From: Phoma sp. XZ068 | Lineage: Eukaryota > Ascomycota > Dothideomycetes > Pleosporales > Didymellaceae | DNA: 64,000 nucleotides | Reading direction: 5' to 3' | Assembly (NCBI GenBank): GCA_004835665.1 | Contig: RBKR01000001.1 | Location: 2,232,001 to 2,296,000 of the forward strand | In this document: positions 42,759 through 56,291 of the stretch, piece by piece | Numbering within the stretch: the stretch's first letter is position 1 | How the letters are laid out: each line of letters opens with the position of its first letter | Program-made: the position numbers and the translations under genes | The notes under the pieces: model-generated | What the model saw: the letters and a program-made list of their open reading frames with translations, nothing else | What the model was told of the DNA's origin: nothing | Database searches by the model: none

Positions 42759-45003
42759 TCAAACGCATGCTTGAGGTGTGTGGCTTCGCTCAGGGAAGAT
42801 GCCACCGTGCATGTTATACCCGTACTGATACTGGGAGGCAAGAAGGTCTTCAGGTCCGGACCCTGTAACCGGGCCGGGAGAGGCGGAGCGGTTTAGAAAA
42901 GGTGAGGGTGTTCGAGAAGGTTTGATATCAATCGCACCATCTACCATGGCAGGCATAGGTGGTGAGGGGGGGCTGCTAGTGGCGGACGACTCAGTGCTGT
43001 TGATGTACTCCGTCGCACCGTCCATGTGGCCGTTCCTGACCAAAGGTGTAGTAACTTTGGGTGAGCCTTTACCGGTAGGTGTGCCGAACTGAAGCCGTAT
43101 TAGTATCCGTCTAGGCCAATCTGCCGGGTTGTTGAGGTTGGGAACGTACAAAACAAAACTTCTGGATCAACTCGTTGTACTCCGCAGATTGGAGGTCCGG
43201 CTTGCTGTCAGACGACAACACGTTGGGCCGAGTACCAGGAACTGGTGCGCCGGTCGTGTGTGACCTGGGGAGAGGAGCAGGGCGATCGAAGTAGCCCTTG
43301 TTGACGTCGGCAGTGTTGACTTTGAGACCACTGCGGTCGCCTAGGGCGGTCTGGGCAGTGGTCAAGGCAGCTGAGAGAGAGGCACCGAAGTCGTAGCGAG
43401 ACGAAAAAGCCTGACCGCCCTGGGATCGACGGGCACCTTGATCAGGGTAGATCTGGGCACGTTGCTTGCTCTTAGGCTTGAGGCGGATGGTTGAACTCGG
43501 AGCATCGCCGGTGATGCGACCAGAGCTGCCGAACTGGAACTTGTTCTCGTAGTCACGACCAAAGTCATCGTCAAGCGAGGCAGTCGAGCGTGGGCGGGTA
43601 GACAAGGGTGAGTGCCTGCTGCGAGGAATGGCACCAAGACCACCGCTGTTGGAACGCCTGGGCTTCGGCTGCTGCTTGACCTTCTTTGTGAAATCGACCT
43701 GGTAGTTCATCGAGTTGTTGTTATCCCAGAATTCTTGGCCATTTGCCTGGTAACGAACACAGAGTAGCAGAGTCTTGGACTCAAGGTTGGCCTGATCAGC
43801 AAGCTTGATGTTGAAGTTGAAGCGGTCGTAGCCATCATCTGCCTGCTTCTTACGAACATCGTGATTGAACTCGGCAACAACTTCAGACGTCGTCTTCCAG
43901 TAGTCGAGAGTGAAGCGAGCCACGACGAACTTCTGGAAAGAAATGTTGGCACATGCAATGTTGCCGACAAGAGTCTGATTATCTGAGGCGAGAGCAATTC
44001 GTTCAACACGCACAGGTGCGATCTGTCGTTCGTACGACTCAGTTGACGGCCAGTTAGCAAGCTTGATCTCCCACTCCGGTGCCTTAGACCTGGAGTTGTC
44101 TTCGAAAGGATACTCGTTTTCGCTCTCGTAGGCAGTCTCGACGGGCGATGAGCCAGCACTGACAGCAATCGGTCGATCCACCGACAGAAAGTGTCGGACC
44201 TGCTCAATCTCCTCGTTGAAGTGCACGGCCTTGGAGTAGGTGGGCGTGCCAGGCATGCTCGACGGCCTGCGTCGTGATGCGGGTCGAAGAGCAGGCTTCA
44301 CCAGCTCACCAGACTTCTTGCGTAGTAGCGGTGGCTTCATGTGTAACCCTTCATCTTCCGCATCGCTGTCGTCGGAGGATGTGGTGATGGCTGGGCAAGT
44401 ATCGATAGGCTCCACGTTGTGCTTAGAGAGCACGATTTCGCTCGACGAACGAGAGTGTGCAATCTTGCGTGCTTCGGCCGAAAGCGATCGTGCTGCCGTC
44501 ATAAGCTGAGGCGTGTTTGACGGTGTGGCAGTGGCTCCATGTCGCTCTGGGGACGACACCCTCTTTACGTTAATGTGCTGCAGTGCCTCTTCTAGGTCCT
44601 TCAGGTTGCCAACGCCACGGGCTCGGTCCTCATCGTCCGACGAGTCAGGAGGAGTGGTGATCGCACCTGACGGTATCAGAGAATCGTTCACAGGAGGAGG
44701 AGACGGGCGGATGCTACCATTCGTCTTTGTAGAGCTGCGGCTACGACGGACATCCGTCGGCGAGTCTACCAAGCTGCCATCGATCGGAGTTCCATTGCTA
44801 GCAGGAGGTGCGGGAAACGAGGGCGAACGACGGTGCTTGTGCAGGTACGATGTCGAAGATACCGAGCGCGGAAGCGCTGGTCGTTGCGAGGTCCTGGAGG
44901 ATTGGGAGGCCTGAGTGTCGACGTAGGATTGGTTGCGGCTGAGGGTAGGGCTGGTTGGCTTGGAGGAAGCTGGCGAGCGCTGGGAGGGTGGTGTGTAAGG
45001 CAT
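42759..45003 (-). CDS. Gac1-like PP1 regulatory subunit with CBM21 (glycogen targeting)
   Basis: Complement of join 42759-43088, 43150-45003 (727 aa). The 61-bp intron has a TACTAATAC branch site and is phase 0, joining FCF to FGTPTGKGSP. Residues 1-250 are Ser/Pro-rich and probably disordered. At 258-262 KAVHF matches the K/R-x-V/I-x-F docking motif for protein phosphatase 1. Residues ~330-440 are a CBM21 domain: VRVERIALASDNQTLVGNI, FQKFVVARFTLDYWKTTSEV, DGYDRFNFNIKLAD, CVRYQANGQEFWDNNN. Yeast Gac1/Pig1 and animal PPP1R3 proteins of this design bring PP1 to glycogen and activate glycogen synthase. The start is the Met before PYTPPSQRSP; an upstream Met (45054) would add 17 residues. Confidence 0.93.
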
Positions 45004-48000
45004 TCGGTCGGCTTCGTGGGGGTGACGGAAGCAGAGCGAATGGAGAAAGTGCAAGGGATTAGGGTTGCGGGCGCATTAGAAGAATGGAGCTATTATGGGG
45101 GTGGGTCGTCTGGGGATGTATTAGCGGCTGTTTGATATATGGGCAGCGCCAGAGACAGCGAGCTGATAACAAAGCATTCAATTCGACACGCAGCCGCTTT
45201 GTGCTGTTGCTTCGTCGCCTGCTGCGCTGGCTGGAGCACAAACACTCACAGGATTAGGTGGAGGAACTGCTGATGCACGTTCTCGCGGGAAGAGTCGCGG
45301 CGTGGGCGGTCACAGCTAGTCAAAGCTGCAATGACGTCGACGGGGCGGCGGAGGTGCTCAGGCCTGGGGATGGGCGCGAGACAGTTGATGCTGCAGCTTT
45401 GGGCGAGAGAAAGACTGCGACGGAGCGAGGCCGGTGGCTTCCGTGGACGCAGGTGGACTGATACCTGGGCGAGGAAAGCACGACTCGAGGGCGAGGCTGC
45501 AAGAGTGTGGAGAGACAAGACCAGAGGGGTCGCAAGTGTCGAAACCGTTCAGCGTCTGCAGGTGGTCCGGTTTAAAGGGTCCTGAGGCTGGCAGAGGCCT
45601 AGAAAAGTGTTGGAGACAGATACGGGGGGAGGGGAGAGTGTTGAGGGCGGTAGCGCAGGTGAGGTGCAGGGCCGCGACTATTGGAGCAGTCGCTGCCGGG
45701 ATGCTCTGAAAATCGCTGGACCCAGGCCACCAAGCATTTGCCGCACGGCCTTGACCAGGGCTGCTGCAGCACCAGTGCGCAAGCGAGTTGATAGCGTGCC
45801 GCACGATCCACCCCCCAACAGACCAAGGATTTGCGCGCGGCGATGCAGCCAAGCGGCAGCAACCGGTCGCCAGGTGCAGTCGAGTGAGGAGCGGGAGCGG
45901 AGAGCTGCGAGCTGGCCTGTGGTTGGGGTGCAGCGTTGCGCGCCGTCGGCGGTGCGTCCACTTTCTGCGAGACAACAAAGGACCGGCAGTGACTTACTAC
46001 GGTACCGGCGCGGAGATGGTAGCGTCCACGGTGGCGCCATCACATTTTACGGCCTCATGTTTCTTTATCAGTCGAGTGCACAGGCCGAACCGACTTTGCC
46101 AAATCTCCCGAGTGCAGCGGATGCGGCACGTCTGGCACGGCCGGAACTCGAAACGGTGGAATACCATCCCTCATCCAAACCAGCATCAGCGGCGGCCAGA
46201 TTCGCATGAAGCTGCCCGCAAGCACTCCCCATTCCATAATTCATCACCGCTGCCTGCCTGTTCGCCCGCACAGCGGCACCGGCTTCATCACGCCCGTGCA
46301 CTACGCGACTCCAGCCCACATGGGGCTGAGATACTACCACCGCGGGGGTTAGTAGGATGGGATGTCGACATCACTTTGCGCTACCAGTCCAAGATTCAAG
46401 ATTCAAGTTTCACAGGACCATTTGCGATGCTGTCACTGCAAATTTGCAAACGCGCCCGGCACGCGGGGGCGCCACTGAGCCTCATTGCTGATGAAAACCG
46501 TTGCATGTTTGCTTTTGGCACACGAGCCACGCAGGCGAAATGGCGAACGTTGGTCGGAGTTTCGCTCCATTGCGCACAAGCCAAGTGTCTGAGCGAACTG
46601 GTGATGTCATCGGAATCAGCGTGGGCTGATGAAAGCAGCCGCATTCCCCGGCCCTCCGCACCTACTGTTTCTGCGCTGATGCGCGAAGGCAATGTTTAGA
46701 AATATTCAAAAGAAGCTTTTGCGGTACCTGAATGATCGGAGCAAGCAGAATGCGGCGCTCTCTCGCAGCCACACCTCTTTCAAGCAACGCGGTGGTCGAA
46801 CTGCTCAGATGAGGGTGAGATCGTCGGTTGCTGTCGCTTGGAAAGGACAGTCTTTGTCTAGCTGCCAATCAGATATCCCTGTCGCGCTAAGCCACACCAG
46901 CTCTAATCCCTGCTGTGCACAAGCGAGCCGTCACAGAACTCTAACAATCGCAAACTAATTATGGTCCTGCTTTTCCCAGCTCCACAACAACCCCATCCTG
47001 ACCTCCATGGGGCGTGGGGGATCCCTCCTGAGTGGGCGAGGGCACGTCTTGCTCTCAAGCGGCACAGATGCGAAGAATTCGCTTCCCTAACAGGTTTCGT
47101 CCGCTCACAACAGTCGTGGAACTGCAACTCTACAGATTCTTCATTGGCCCACGAAAGCGCCGGTGCGAGCGGCTTCATCAATTTCCCCGCACGGCAAGCG
47201 TCGCACTGGTCAGTTTTTACAAGACGCTAGCAAACCTTGCCAGAGTGCAACCACTGTATATGTGCTGTGTTCAGAGGCGCGCTTATTTGTACTGTTGTTC
47301 CAGCCTGCCTGTTGCGAGAGCAGTTCTATCAGAACACAAGAAACACCGTTCGCGTCGTGGTTCTCGAATCTCGCGCGCGCATGGAGCTTTCCATGGACCA
47401 GCCGGCTTGAGACTAAGCATCGGCGGCTGTCACCCAAAATTACTTTCTGCGACTTGACGTGAGCTGACAAGGTCTGCAAACACCACCACACTACGGCCCT
47501 TATCACCGATGCTTTTTGCTGGAGCTGATAACGACAAACTTTGGCTCATAGTTCACAAACTAACCTGACCCTGACGCGATGCGGACTCGCGCGTGCATGC
47601 TACCGCTGTGCCAATCTTCGAGAGGATGATCAAACACGGTGAGTGACTTTGAATGACCGTTGCCCTATCGCGACATGAAACGCATCTCGTCGGCCTGTTT
47701 CTCAACCTCCTGGTGTTGGCCAGACCAGTGACCCAAGCCTCACTATCCCGCATTCTGGTCGGTGCCCCGGGCTGGCCCCACCTACCAAAGTCGCGAGAGT
47801 GTTTTTGTCCGCCGAGCCGCCGTTGCTCGCCATCGATCCCCTCGATGATCGATCCAACTGCAAGCTTTGACTCGAAGTAGTCGGAAGCTATGCCCATTGC
47901 AGATCTCTCCGTATCGGCCTCGCGAAGACAACGCGGCTCGGGAGGCAACAATACGGACTTTGTCATACAAGCGCGCAACTCAGCGATGCCGAAGTCAAAG

Positions 48001-51000
48001 GCAGTGGGTTCCCACGACGAAATTTGTTTCCATCCCCACTGTTGCGCTGCATTCAGACCCATTAACATTCAACAGAATTGCGCATCGCATCGCCGACTAA
48101 TAGCACTTGAGCATACAGCACCAGCCTACTCACAAACGCGATCGACTTGCCTCTTTCGGGGTTGGGATAATTTCGACCATGAGCAGGCTTGCTCAGCTTA
48201 CCGCGTGACTGGAGTGATGGGAATTTGCCATGATATCTTGCGCATTTCAGCAAAAAGCAGGGAACGCGCGATCCCATCGAGGTCGCTTACTCCACGCCAA
48301 CATGTCAATGCGCTCTTCATTACCGGAGGTACAATGTCAGCTTGGTTCTGGGTTACCGTCAGCCGTTTTCTCAACTTGGTGGGAAATCGGTGGCGCTTTG
48401 CCTTGAGCGACGTTGACATCTGGTAGCCCACCTGGTTCCAATTGCGACTGGTTCCGATGATAGATGGAAAGGGATGCACCATTCGCTGAAGAGAACGGCA
48501 TGAACGCATGGACCGCACAGTGTGAGACAACTACTACGTAGTCCGACAGCCTCATTTCCGCGACAATGATTTTGAAAGCCTGGGGGTGTTCTTTGAGACG
48601 ACGTCAGGCCACGTTGCTCTGAGTGGTCCTTGCATCAATGCTATCTCCACACTGACAGCAATCCCCCTAGCCGATGTGGGGAGTGCGAATGTGGATGTTC
48701 TATTTTGGTGCTCACGATGCATGACGTCACACAGCTTTCGGTCTCGAGACAGATTTCCATCCCATCCATCAATTTGGTGCACGACAGGCTACAGTTCACT
48801 GGGTTTTGCAACCAACTTTTATTTTTTTCGATCGCGAAGGGTGTAGTGACGCCTAGCCCTGGCGATCTGCGTATCCCACACCGCTTTTCGAAGAAACTTA
48901 TCCCTTTGACAAAAACACAGTCTAACCATACGCATCTCTCCTATCAGGATTTTCGCGGGATGTGGAACGTTTTGTTCCCGTTCTGGAGAGTCAGAGAGGA
49001 CAAAGCCGTCGCATCCGCACCTCAGGAAGTCAATCGTGATCCAATGAGTCCCCACTCCAACATTGTGGATCTGACGGACCGAAACGGACAACAAACTATC
49101 AAGGCTTCAGTGGCTTTATTTTCATGCTGTATTTCCCCGTCACGCCAGCATTTGGGACCCAGAACCCAGCAAATGCATCCTGAATGAGCTTGCCCGCACC
49201 ACAGACTGCAGATACGAAGCGCTCGAGCATATCAACTGCTTATTATTCATCACTCTGCTTGCTAAGATAGACTCACACCAAAGTCATCCACTGCTCCAGG
49301 TCGTCATTTCGACTCTATAGGCGTAGGCCGACAACGAGTGATGTTCTATGGAACCTTGACGAGGTCGCACTGGTGGTCTGTAGTGCTACTGTGCGCACGT
49401 TGCTGTCATAGCCCTGTTTCGTTCCTGCTAGGTTTTGCAAAATGAACCTGAGAGTCATAAGAAGCCTTGCCGAGTTCAATCATTGCTACTAACACATCAA
49501 AAGGTCCGACAGTACCAGCACTACTGAACATGATTTTCACACCCACAGATCTTCGATTTCTCTTGTCGACAAGGATGAGTTTTAAGGCGGGACATCTGTG
49601 GTTGAAAATCAAGTATCCCGTATCCGGGGCCGAAAATTTAGTGTTCGGACTCTGCTGTTCGGGCCGTTAAACACGGCTTCATTCTCCACATTCTACCCAG
49701 CCTATCGCCATTCTTTCGGAAAGCAGAACACCACCACCTTGGGATCGCACGACTTCTGTCGGTAGACTCCAAACCAGCTCGACACTCATAACTCCGGTCG
49801 CCTTGCAAGTCACTAGACTTAAATGGTTCCTTCGCGCAGTCCCAAGGGCTCTGCTGCACTCATTTTGTCAGCCACGTTCCTGGGTCGGCTACGTTGTTTA
49901 ACGCCAGGCCGACCCAACGTGAGCCGAAGCTGATAAGACTGCCATGACAACACATCGCGCAACCTTTCCCCGTGTGAACGTTATCTGCTTCAGACCAGGA
50001 AGTATTGCGGGGTAAGTAGGTCGGTCGTCCCAATTGAACGGTGTGGACGGCGCCATGGACCGAACCGCTGAGAGCTATGTAGCCAGGACTCCAACATACG
50101 CTGACGTGAGAAGGTTGAACCCAGAGGGTCGGTGAAACCTAGATTGAAGCTGCCAACCATACCCACCTTGAAACATGAGCAACGCTTGATGCTCATCGAA
50201 GATTGAAGTTATCTCGCTGCTCAACATTCGGATGACTACTCCTGTATCACAGCCGCGAACTGAACAGGTTTAAGCTCAGTATGCAAACCGTTCGCGATAC
50301 TGTCACAAACCCAACGACTTGTAGAAAAACACCATTGTATACACGACATATCTCAAGAAAGGCGCCTCAACCAGTCAAAACACTGCTTTCTTGCGTTCTC
50401 ACCGCTTGCAACGCGCTCAGGCGTCACGCCTTCTCCGCAATTTCTGCATGCATCTCGGCCTCAACAAAACACTATATCCCCACTCGGCAACTCCCAGTTC
50501 ACACTGTGTAGATGCAGAAACGATGTAATGTTGGTGATTTGTGTAATAATCGGCGCATGGATGCACTGCACTCGAGACTCGGTAAGGCCAAATGAGGTGC
50601 GGAGAGGCGAAGTGAGACAGGACTGATGAGGGGTGCTTGCAGCACCACTCTTCGTAACACGCAAATGGCAGGTCGGCGACAGACCGAAGTTTCCAGGGTC
50701 GGTGTGCTTGATACAGACCCTCGTTCGACATGTCGAGTCCGTCTAATAGGGAAGAGGAGCATGCTCACTCACAGGCCAAGACCCACATATGGGGTACGCA
50801 TGCATACACAATGCACCCCATGTGTCCCCAAGTTCTCCGCAGAAACGTCTCGCTAATTGTTTGCTCGTCAAGCAGGTCAATTGTGACAGCTCACGTATCA
50901 TCTTTCCTCACCCCGCCTTATCAGATCAACGAATCGTTGCTGATCGATCAGGGTTCTGTTGTACAATTACATGCTCCCTCGTGCTACCGCCCGTCTAATC

Positions 51001-54000
51001 TCCGAACACGCAGTGTAACCGCGCACAACAGCGCACATCTGCGCACACCTGCGCATGTTGTCCGTTTTGGCAGATCATTGAGCTCAACCAACAAGGCTCC
51101 CTGGTCTGATCTGGACCATTCGAGTTTCAACACCGATAAGGGTGATATTGTCATTATTATACGTTTAGTATCTCATGTGGATCTTAGTTTTCGAAAGCAG
51201 CGCTTGACGAGCCGTGCAGCTTCACAGTCACAACGGTATTCCCAGTGTAAATCTCATTGACACACTGGGGTCGCAAATCGAACTTGGGACCCTTATCCCA
51301 AACCCTTGCAATGCTCGTCCAAAGTGGACGAACGGTTGGCACTTGCAGCAATGCAGCCTAGCCGCCTCGGCTACACGCACGCGCCTGCTTTTCTTAGCCT
51401 ACCTCATCCACAGTTGCCCCACTAGCGAAAACCACATCTCTTGTTGCGACAATTCGTGTCGGCTGCAACTCCTATGCGACGAGCGCCACCGAGCATGATG
51501 TGCCAGACGGGATGACACCACCGCCACTTGTAACAGTAAGAGGTGAGATTCGGAAATGACATTGATGGGACCCGGATGTGCGCGCTTCGGTGGTTGTTGG
51601 CCGCCGTGGCTTACCAGCCGGAGTGGCAATGTCCCAACAAACAAAACGGATTGCGCAACACGAGCCACACACACACACCACTCAGGTCACTGATCTGTGT
51701 CGTGCATAACAAGCGTTGCGCGACAGTCAGGGTCTGTCAAAATCCTCAACAGCCACAGCCTACTTTGAGACGTGTTGAGGCCCTGAACTCCAAAGAGGTG
51801 GGGCATGATGCGGGCCGTTAGGTGATTTGGGCTGGATGAGGATTCGGTTGGCTATCTGATGCCGTGAAGGATTTGCTAATGTAACAGGAGAGCGAAGAAG
51901 ATGTGCAGGAGCTATGTCATGTTGTTGTGCATACACGCATGCATGCAAGACAAGGCAACATCGTGGATTGCGTACGCACGCCGGAGCAAGATGCGGAGGC
52001 GAGACAGTGATTTGGACACCTTGATGCGGATCGAAAGCACACGACCAAATGCTTGTTCCACCTCGAACGGGTTCTTGATCGCCAAGTTGGGATACGGGAC
52101 CCTGACGGTTGCTTGCAGCTCAGGGTCTTCCAAGACCGGTACACCACGCGTTATGGTTCGGACTTGCTGGTTCTCTAACACCGAGTCGAGAGCTGTACCG
52201 TGGGATTGCAGAGCGACTCATGACACCGGTCTCTCGACCTCACGGCCCGGATACGATCTCAAGATCCATCTTGACCCGCGTCGAAAGGTATATTTTGGTT
52301 GTTATTGACCTAACAGACGGGCATCTTCACTGGCGTGATCTGGGCTTGAATATCACCCAAACTCCACCTGGACACCTAAACTCGTGAAACTCAAGACAGT
52401 CCACCATCTCCGGACTCCACACCCCCAACCCCTCACTCCCGCGCCCCATCTCGACCGCCCTGCATACTGTCACGGCCACTACCTTTTAGGTGCTTGAGTG
52501 AAGCCCCGCGGCAAGCTTCGGCCGCGACTACGAGTTGTTGAGAGTGGGTCGTCGCGACTCACGCCCTCCGGTGTGAAGCTCTTGGTCTGCGAGGCTCGAT
52601 GAGCCGCTGGCCTCGTCTTGGACATGCGAGGCGACGTTCCCCATGGAGGTTTGTGTGGGTCCTGCATAACCCACAAGAGACGGTCTGGACATCAGAGGAG
52701 CGGCACCTGGTAGCCTCCAGGCCAGTCAACGGGAGGCGAGACGCTAGACGGTAGCTACAGAGAGTGCGACGCCGGGCATGAGTGATTGGGCGAGATGTTG
52801 GATGTGTGTGAGAAATTTCTAGTGATGAGCGTTAGACGCGGGAAGTCTGTTTGTGTGGGCGGTTACTTGTAACCGTAGATGGCGGAGTGTTCATTTCTCG
52901 ACAATATTCGTGAAAAATGCTCCGAGGAGACTGGACTCAGGAGGTGGTGGAATCGGCCCTCACATTTTGTTGAAGGTGGATCAATGAACCTTCAAAATGA
53001 GTGCAAACATCACGAGCTATCGAATGCTTTGACAATCTGAAAGTCAATCTTGACAGTGCTGGCAGTAGGCAACACCTGCTCCCCAAGCCACCACTACCAA
53101 TCTTGAACATGACGTCTCTCGAAAAGGTACAACTTGCGACGGATGATCCGCGCCGGCAAGCAGAAGCAGGGTCTGATGATGTCGAGTTGTAGACAATAGA
53201 TGACAGAGGCACTTGTCGCAATGAGGCAGTTGTTACAGCCATGATGGCCGTTGTGATTCTCGGAAAGACTCCAGTTCTGTGCACTCGAACTATTTTAGAA
53301 ACCGTGGCCGCTGGTCAGACGTGACAATAACGGAGATACGACATCCAGTCCCAACAACGAGGCTGCAGCATCCTAGGCTCGAACACTGCAAGGCCTTAAG
53401 CATCTCGATATTCGCCCCCCCATCTCGAAATCTAAACTAGACAGGGAGGCGAGAAAGATCTTCTCGCAGAGACTATTCCCGTCCATGAAGATCACCGCGC
53501 GTCATTCCATGCAACATTACGACGAGCATCCATACCTGTATCTGATGGTGCCACGCCCAGTGATAACACGTACCACGGGTTGCTTGCACATCTAACCTGC
53601 CTCACTCGCCATCATGCAGATCTTTGCGGCTCTCCCAATCCTTCGTGGCGCGTCTTAGCGCTAGGACGCGTTCCCGGGTGCAATGCATTGTCTTGGACCC
53701 CTGGGTTTTTCATGTGAAAGAAACCCCTAGCCACAATGCTGATCAAAGGTCTCGGCTTGCAGTCTTGGAAAAGAGGGGTCTGACCTTCGCGCCGGGCTGT
53801 GTCGATCTAAACGTGATATGGTGAGATGAGGCCATGGGCTGAGATGGTTGGTGGGGAGAGGGTTCCCAGCTGCACCCCGCCATCGACATTAGGTGAAAGA
53901 AAGTGTGGGGATTGAACCGTCAAGGCCCCGCGTTGTGCTATCAGCGGTGCTGAGTGAGTCGTTGCATTTATCGGTGGTGCTGAGGTTTTTCTGTTGGGTC

Positions 54001-54534
54001 ATGGAAATCGTTATCATGGCTCCAAACTGCGGGGGGCCGAGAGCGGAGATGTCCAAAGGTACATCTAGATACTTGAGGATACATGTTACAGATCCGGCGG
54101 TGAGCGACGCGCCATCGACTCAATTTGTAAACTTTCTGCACCCCGGAAATGCATGCATCAGTGCCAACGCTGCAACTAAGTGTTCGGTGTTACGATCTGG
54201 AGATTGCACTTTCTGTTGAGATCGTAAGACCACTTTGTTGTAATGATGAAGTTTGAAAGTGTCGATCTAGCAAACCCCACCACACAGCTTCTTCGTCGGC
54301 GATGGCTTGAAGATGGCTCGGAGATGGCATGCTTCGAAATCACAACTGAATAATCACCACACGTGATTGGGCGCTAGGGCGTCGTGGAGCTATGACGAAG
54401 TTTCGCGACTTCCATTCACGTCAATATAGTTTCTACCCCATCCAGTCGCGTGCTCCCTCGTAAGCTCAGCCCGCGTTTCAATCGCACAGTATGCACCCCG
54501 CAATGCAATATCTGATATATATGGACAGCATACA
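45004..54534. other. 9.5-kb gene desert
   Basis: Nothing supported as a gene between the Gac1-like and BolA genes. Many ORFs of 60-300 codons exist on both strands, but they overlap each other, have Arg/Ser/Cys-rich shuffled composition and show no domain, membrane or signal features, and I could not build spliced genes from them. Base composition appears balanced, not the AT-rich composition of RIP-mutated transposons, and I saw no LTR or terminal inverted repeats. The left end must contain the Gac1-like promoter. A decamer repeat is listed separately at 51021. Long non-coding RNA, a long regulatory region or poorly conserved genes remain possible. Confidence 0.5.
51021..51060 (+). repeat. 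Decamer tandem repeat, four copies
   Basis: Four consecutive 10-bp units beginning GCGCA: GCGCACAACA, GCGCACATCT, GCGCACACCT, GCGCATGTTG. The period equals about one helical turn. It lies in the gene desert, outside any supported gene. Confidence 0.8.
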
Positions 54535-55216
54535 ATGGCGCCTTCCAGAGCAACCATGATTTGCCGCATAACCTCCGCTTGCGTACAGCCCCAGATTCGT
54601 ATCCGCACCAGCGCGCGTCTGCTCTCGACATCAGCAACACCGGCTCGGCCTCAGTGCATCCGTGCGACTGCAGCACCGCGATTCCAGACCACATCCGCCT
54701 TTACACGAACATACAGTGCGCAAGCAAGCGATGCACCCGAACCACCCGATTTCCTGAACGAGGCCGAGCTGCATGTCTTCAACAAGATCAGGGGCGAGCT
54801 GGAACCTACAAAACTCGAGGTGCGTGCTCAACTTGCTTGGGAGGCCTGAGGGCGCTGGCGAACGGTGTACGCGAAAATGTTGAGACGCACGTCATCTATC
54901 ACAGTGTACACTGCGACCTGCGGGTTTCAGTGTCAGACTCGGAACGGAAGCATCCAGAAAGGCAAGCCGACGGTGTCGAATTAGAAATCGCGACCGTAGC
55001 AGCCGATTATATACAGGATGCCGTGTGATGGTGCGCTGACCCAATCTCTAGGTCCAAGACATCAGTGGCGGCTGCGGCTCCATGTACGCGATTGAAATCG
55101 AGTCGCCCAAGTTCAAGGGTTTGACGGTGATTAAACAGCACAAGCTGGTCAACCAGGTGCTGAAGGAGGAGATCGCCCAGTGGCATGGTGTTCAGTTGCG
55201 CACACGAGCGGCATAA
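54535..55216 (+). CDS. Mitochondrial BolA-family protein (Bol3/BolA3-like)
   Basis: Join 54535-54819, 55052-55216 (149 aa); intron 232 bp, GTGCGT donor, CTCTAG acceptor, phase 0. The first ~70 residues are rich in Arg, Ser, Ala and Thr with almost no acidic residues, a mitochondrial targeting peptide. Then FLNEAELHVFNKIRGELEPTKLE and, after the intron, VQDISGGCGSMYAIEIESP, FKGLTVIKQHKLVNQVLKEE: the complete BolA domain with the conserved Cys and the HKLVNxxL helix. Relatives act with monothiol glutaredoxin and Nfu1 late in mitochondrial iron-sulfur delivery (for example lipoate synthase and complex II). TATATAT lies just before the start. Confidence 0.95.
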
Positions 55217-56291
55217 GTGGAGCGTCACGGATCATGTAGATGTTGTAAGAATACTGTAATACTCGACATATGCGAAGCAATTGCAGATGATGACGCTGCT
55301 GTTGCTTTGAAAGCAATGATAAATGTTTCACGACAATACATGTTGTACTGTCTCAGAATGCGTGCTGTGGCCCAGACTACCCAGGAGTGCTTCTGACACT
55401 GAAGTACAATGATCGTATCTGGCTCGTAGAATAACTGCACCAGACTACTGGCGTCTTTTTAGATATAGACTCGGTGGTACATCTGCAACTTCAGCTTTTA
55501 TGTTGGCGAAAGATTGTTCTGAATGTAGACTTGTTTACAGACCAAACGCGTCAATAACCTTGGATATCATCGAAGCATATTTCTTATCCATAGTATGAAG
55601 TCGTTGTCTCTACCATATTCATACGTATGCTCTCTAGAGTTTACCTGAAATTTGAGAATTGATCGGGCAGGTTGAAGTGGGTGTTGTAAAGGTTCAGTAA
55701 TAGACGCAACATTGGGTATCTGATGTATGTCAGTACTGAACGGATGCGAATTCTCCTCTCGTGCGATCGAGCGATTGAATTTACCTGTAAGTATTGGCAA
55801 GTTGTAGTCTCTTGCATTACAGGAAGTGGATTGGCCGACCTCCTCTGAATTGCAACTTACTGATTGTTGCCCTCTTAACGTGTAGTAGCTGTGGTTGTTA
55901 AAGTCATGCTCTGATATGTACTCAGGGTTGTATTATTGTACCGTAGTTATTTTGATCTACATGATGGCTTGTAAGCAAGCTGAGACCCCAATAAATGCAA
56001 ATCAAGGCTGGCTATACCTGCGGGAAGAGAGAAAGGTATCCTTTTCACGAACTAACTTGTGGACTTTAAAGTTGTCTTTTATTACGATTCAAGTAATGAA
56101 CTTGAAATTTTTCAATGAAGGGAACCAGTGAACCTTCCCATCCTCCAGTCTTAACAAAAGACAACCACATTCAAGTCTCCACATTGCATACCATCATACC
56201 TAAATCTCTAGGTTTTTTTCTTGCCCATCCTTCCAAACACACCTCCTACCTCGCCTCCTCCATTCATCCCCTCACCCCTAACACTTCCTCC
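55217..56291. other. Intergenic region between convergent genes
   Basis: About 1.07 kb with AT-rich sequence and short ORFs only; 3' UTRs of the BolA gene and of the minus-strand two-TM gene. Confidence 0.55.

Noticed and set aside
45258..46710. Several overlapping ORFs of 100-300 codons at the left end of the desert
   Set aside because: They overlap on both strands with similar lengths, show Arg/Ala/Ser-rich shuffled composition and no domain; typical of GC-rich non-coding DNA.
47890..48426. Plus-strand ORF of 178 codons in the desert
   Set aside because: No ordered hydrophobic or domain pattern, many Cys/His/Arg residues, and competing ORFs on the other strand.
53890..53970. Possible minus-strand tRNA, from a B-box-like GGTTCAATCC
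   Set aside because: The T-stem and anticodon stem do not pair when folded by hand. tRNAscan-SE would settle it.
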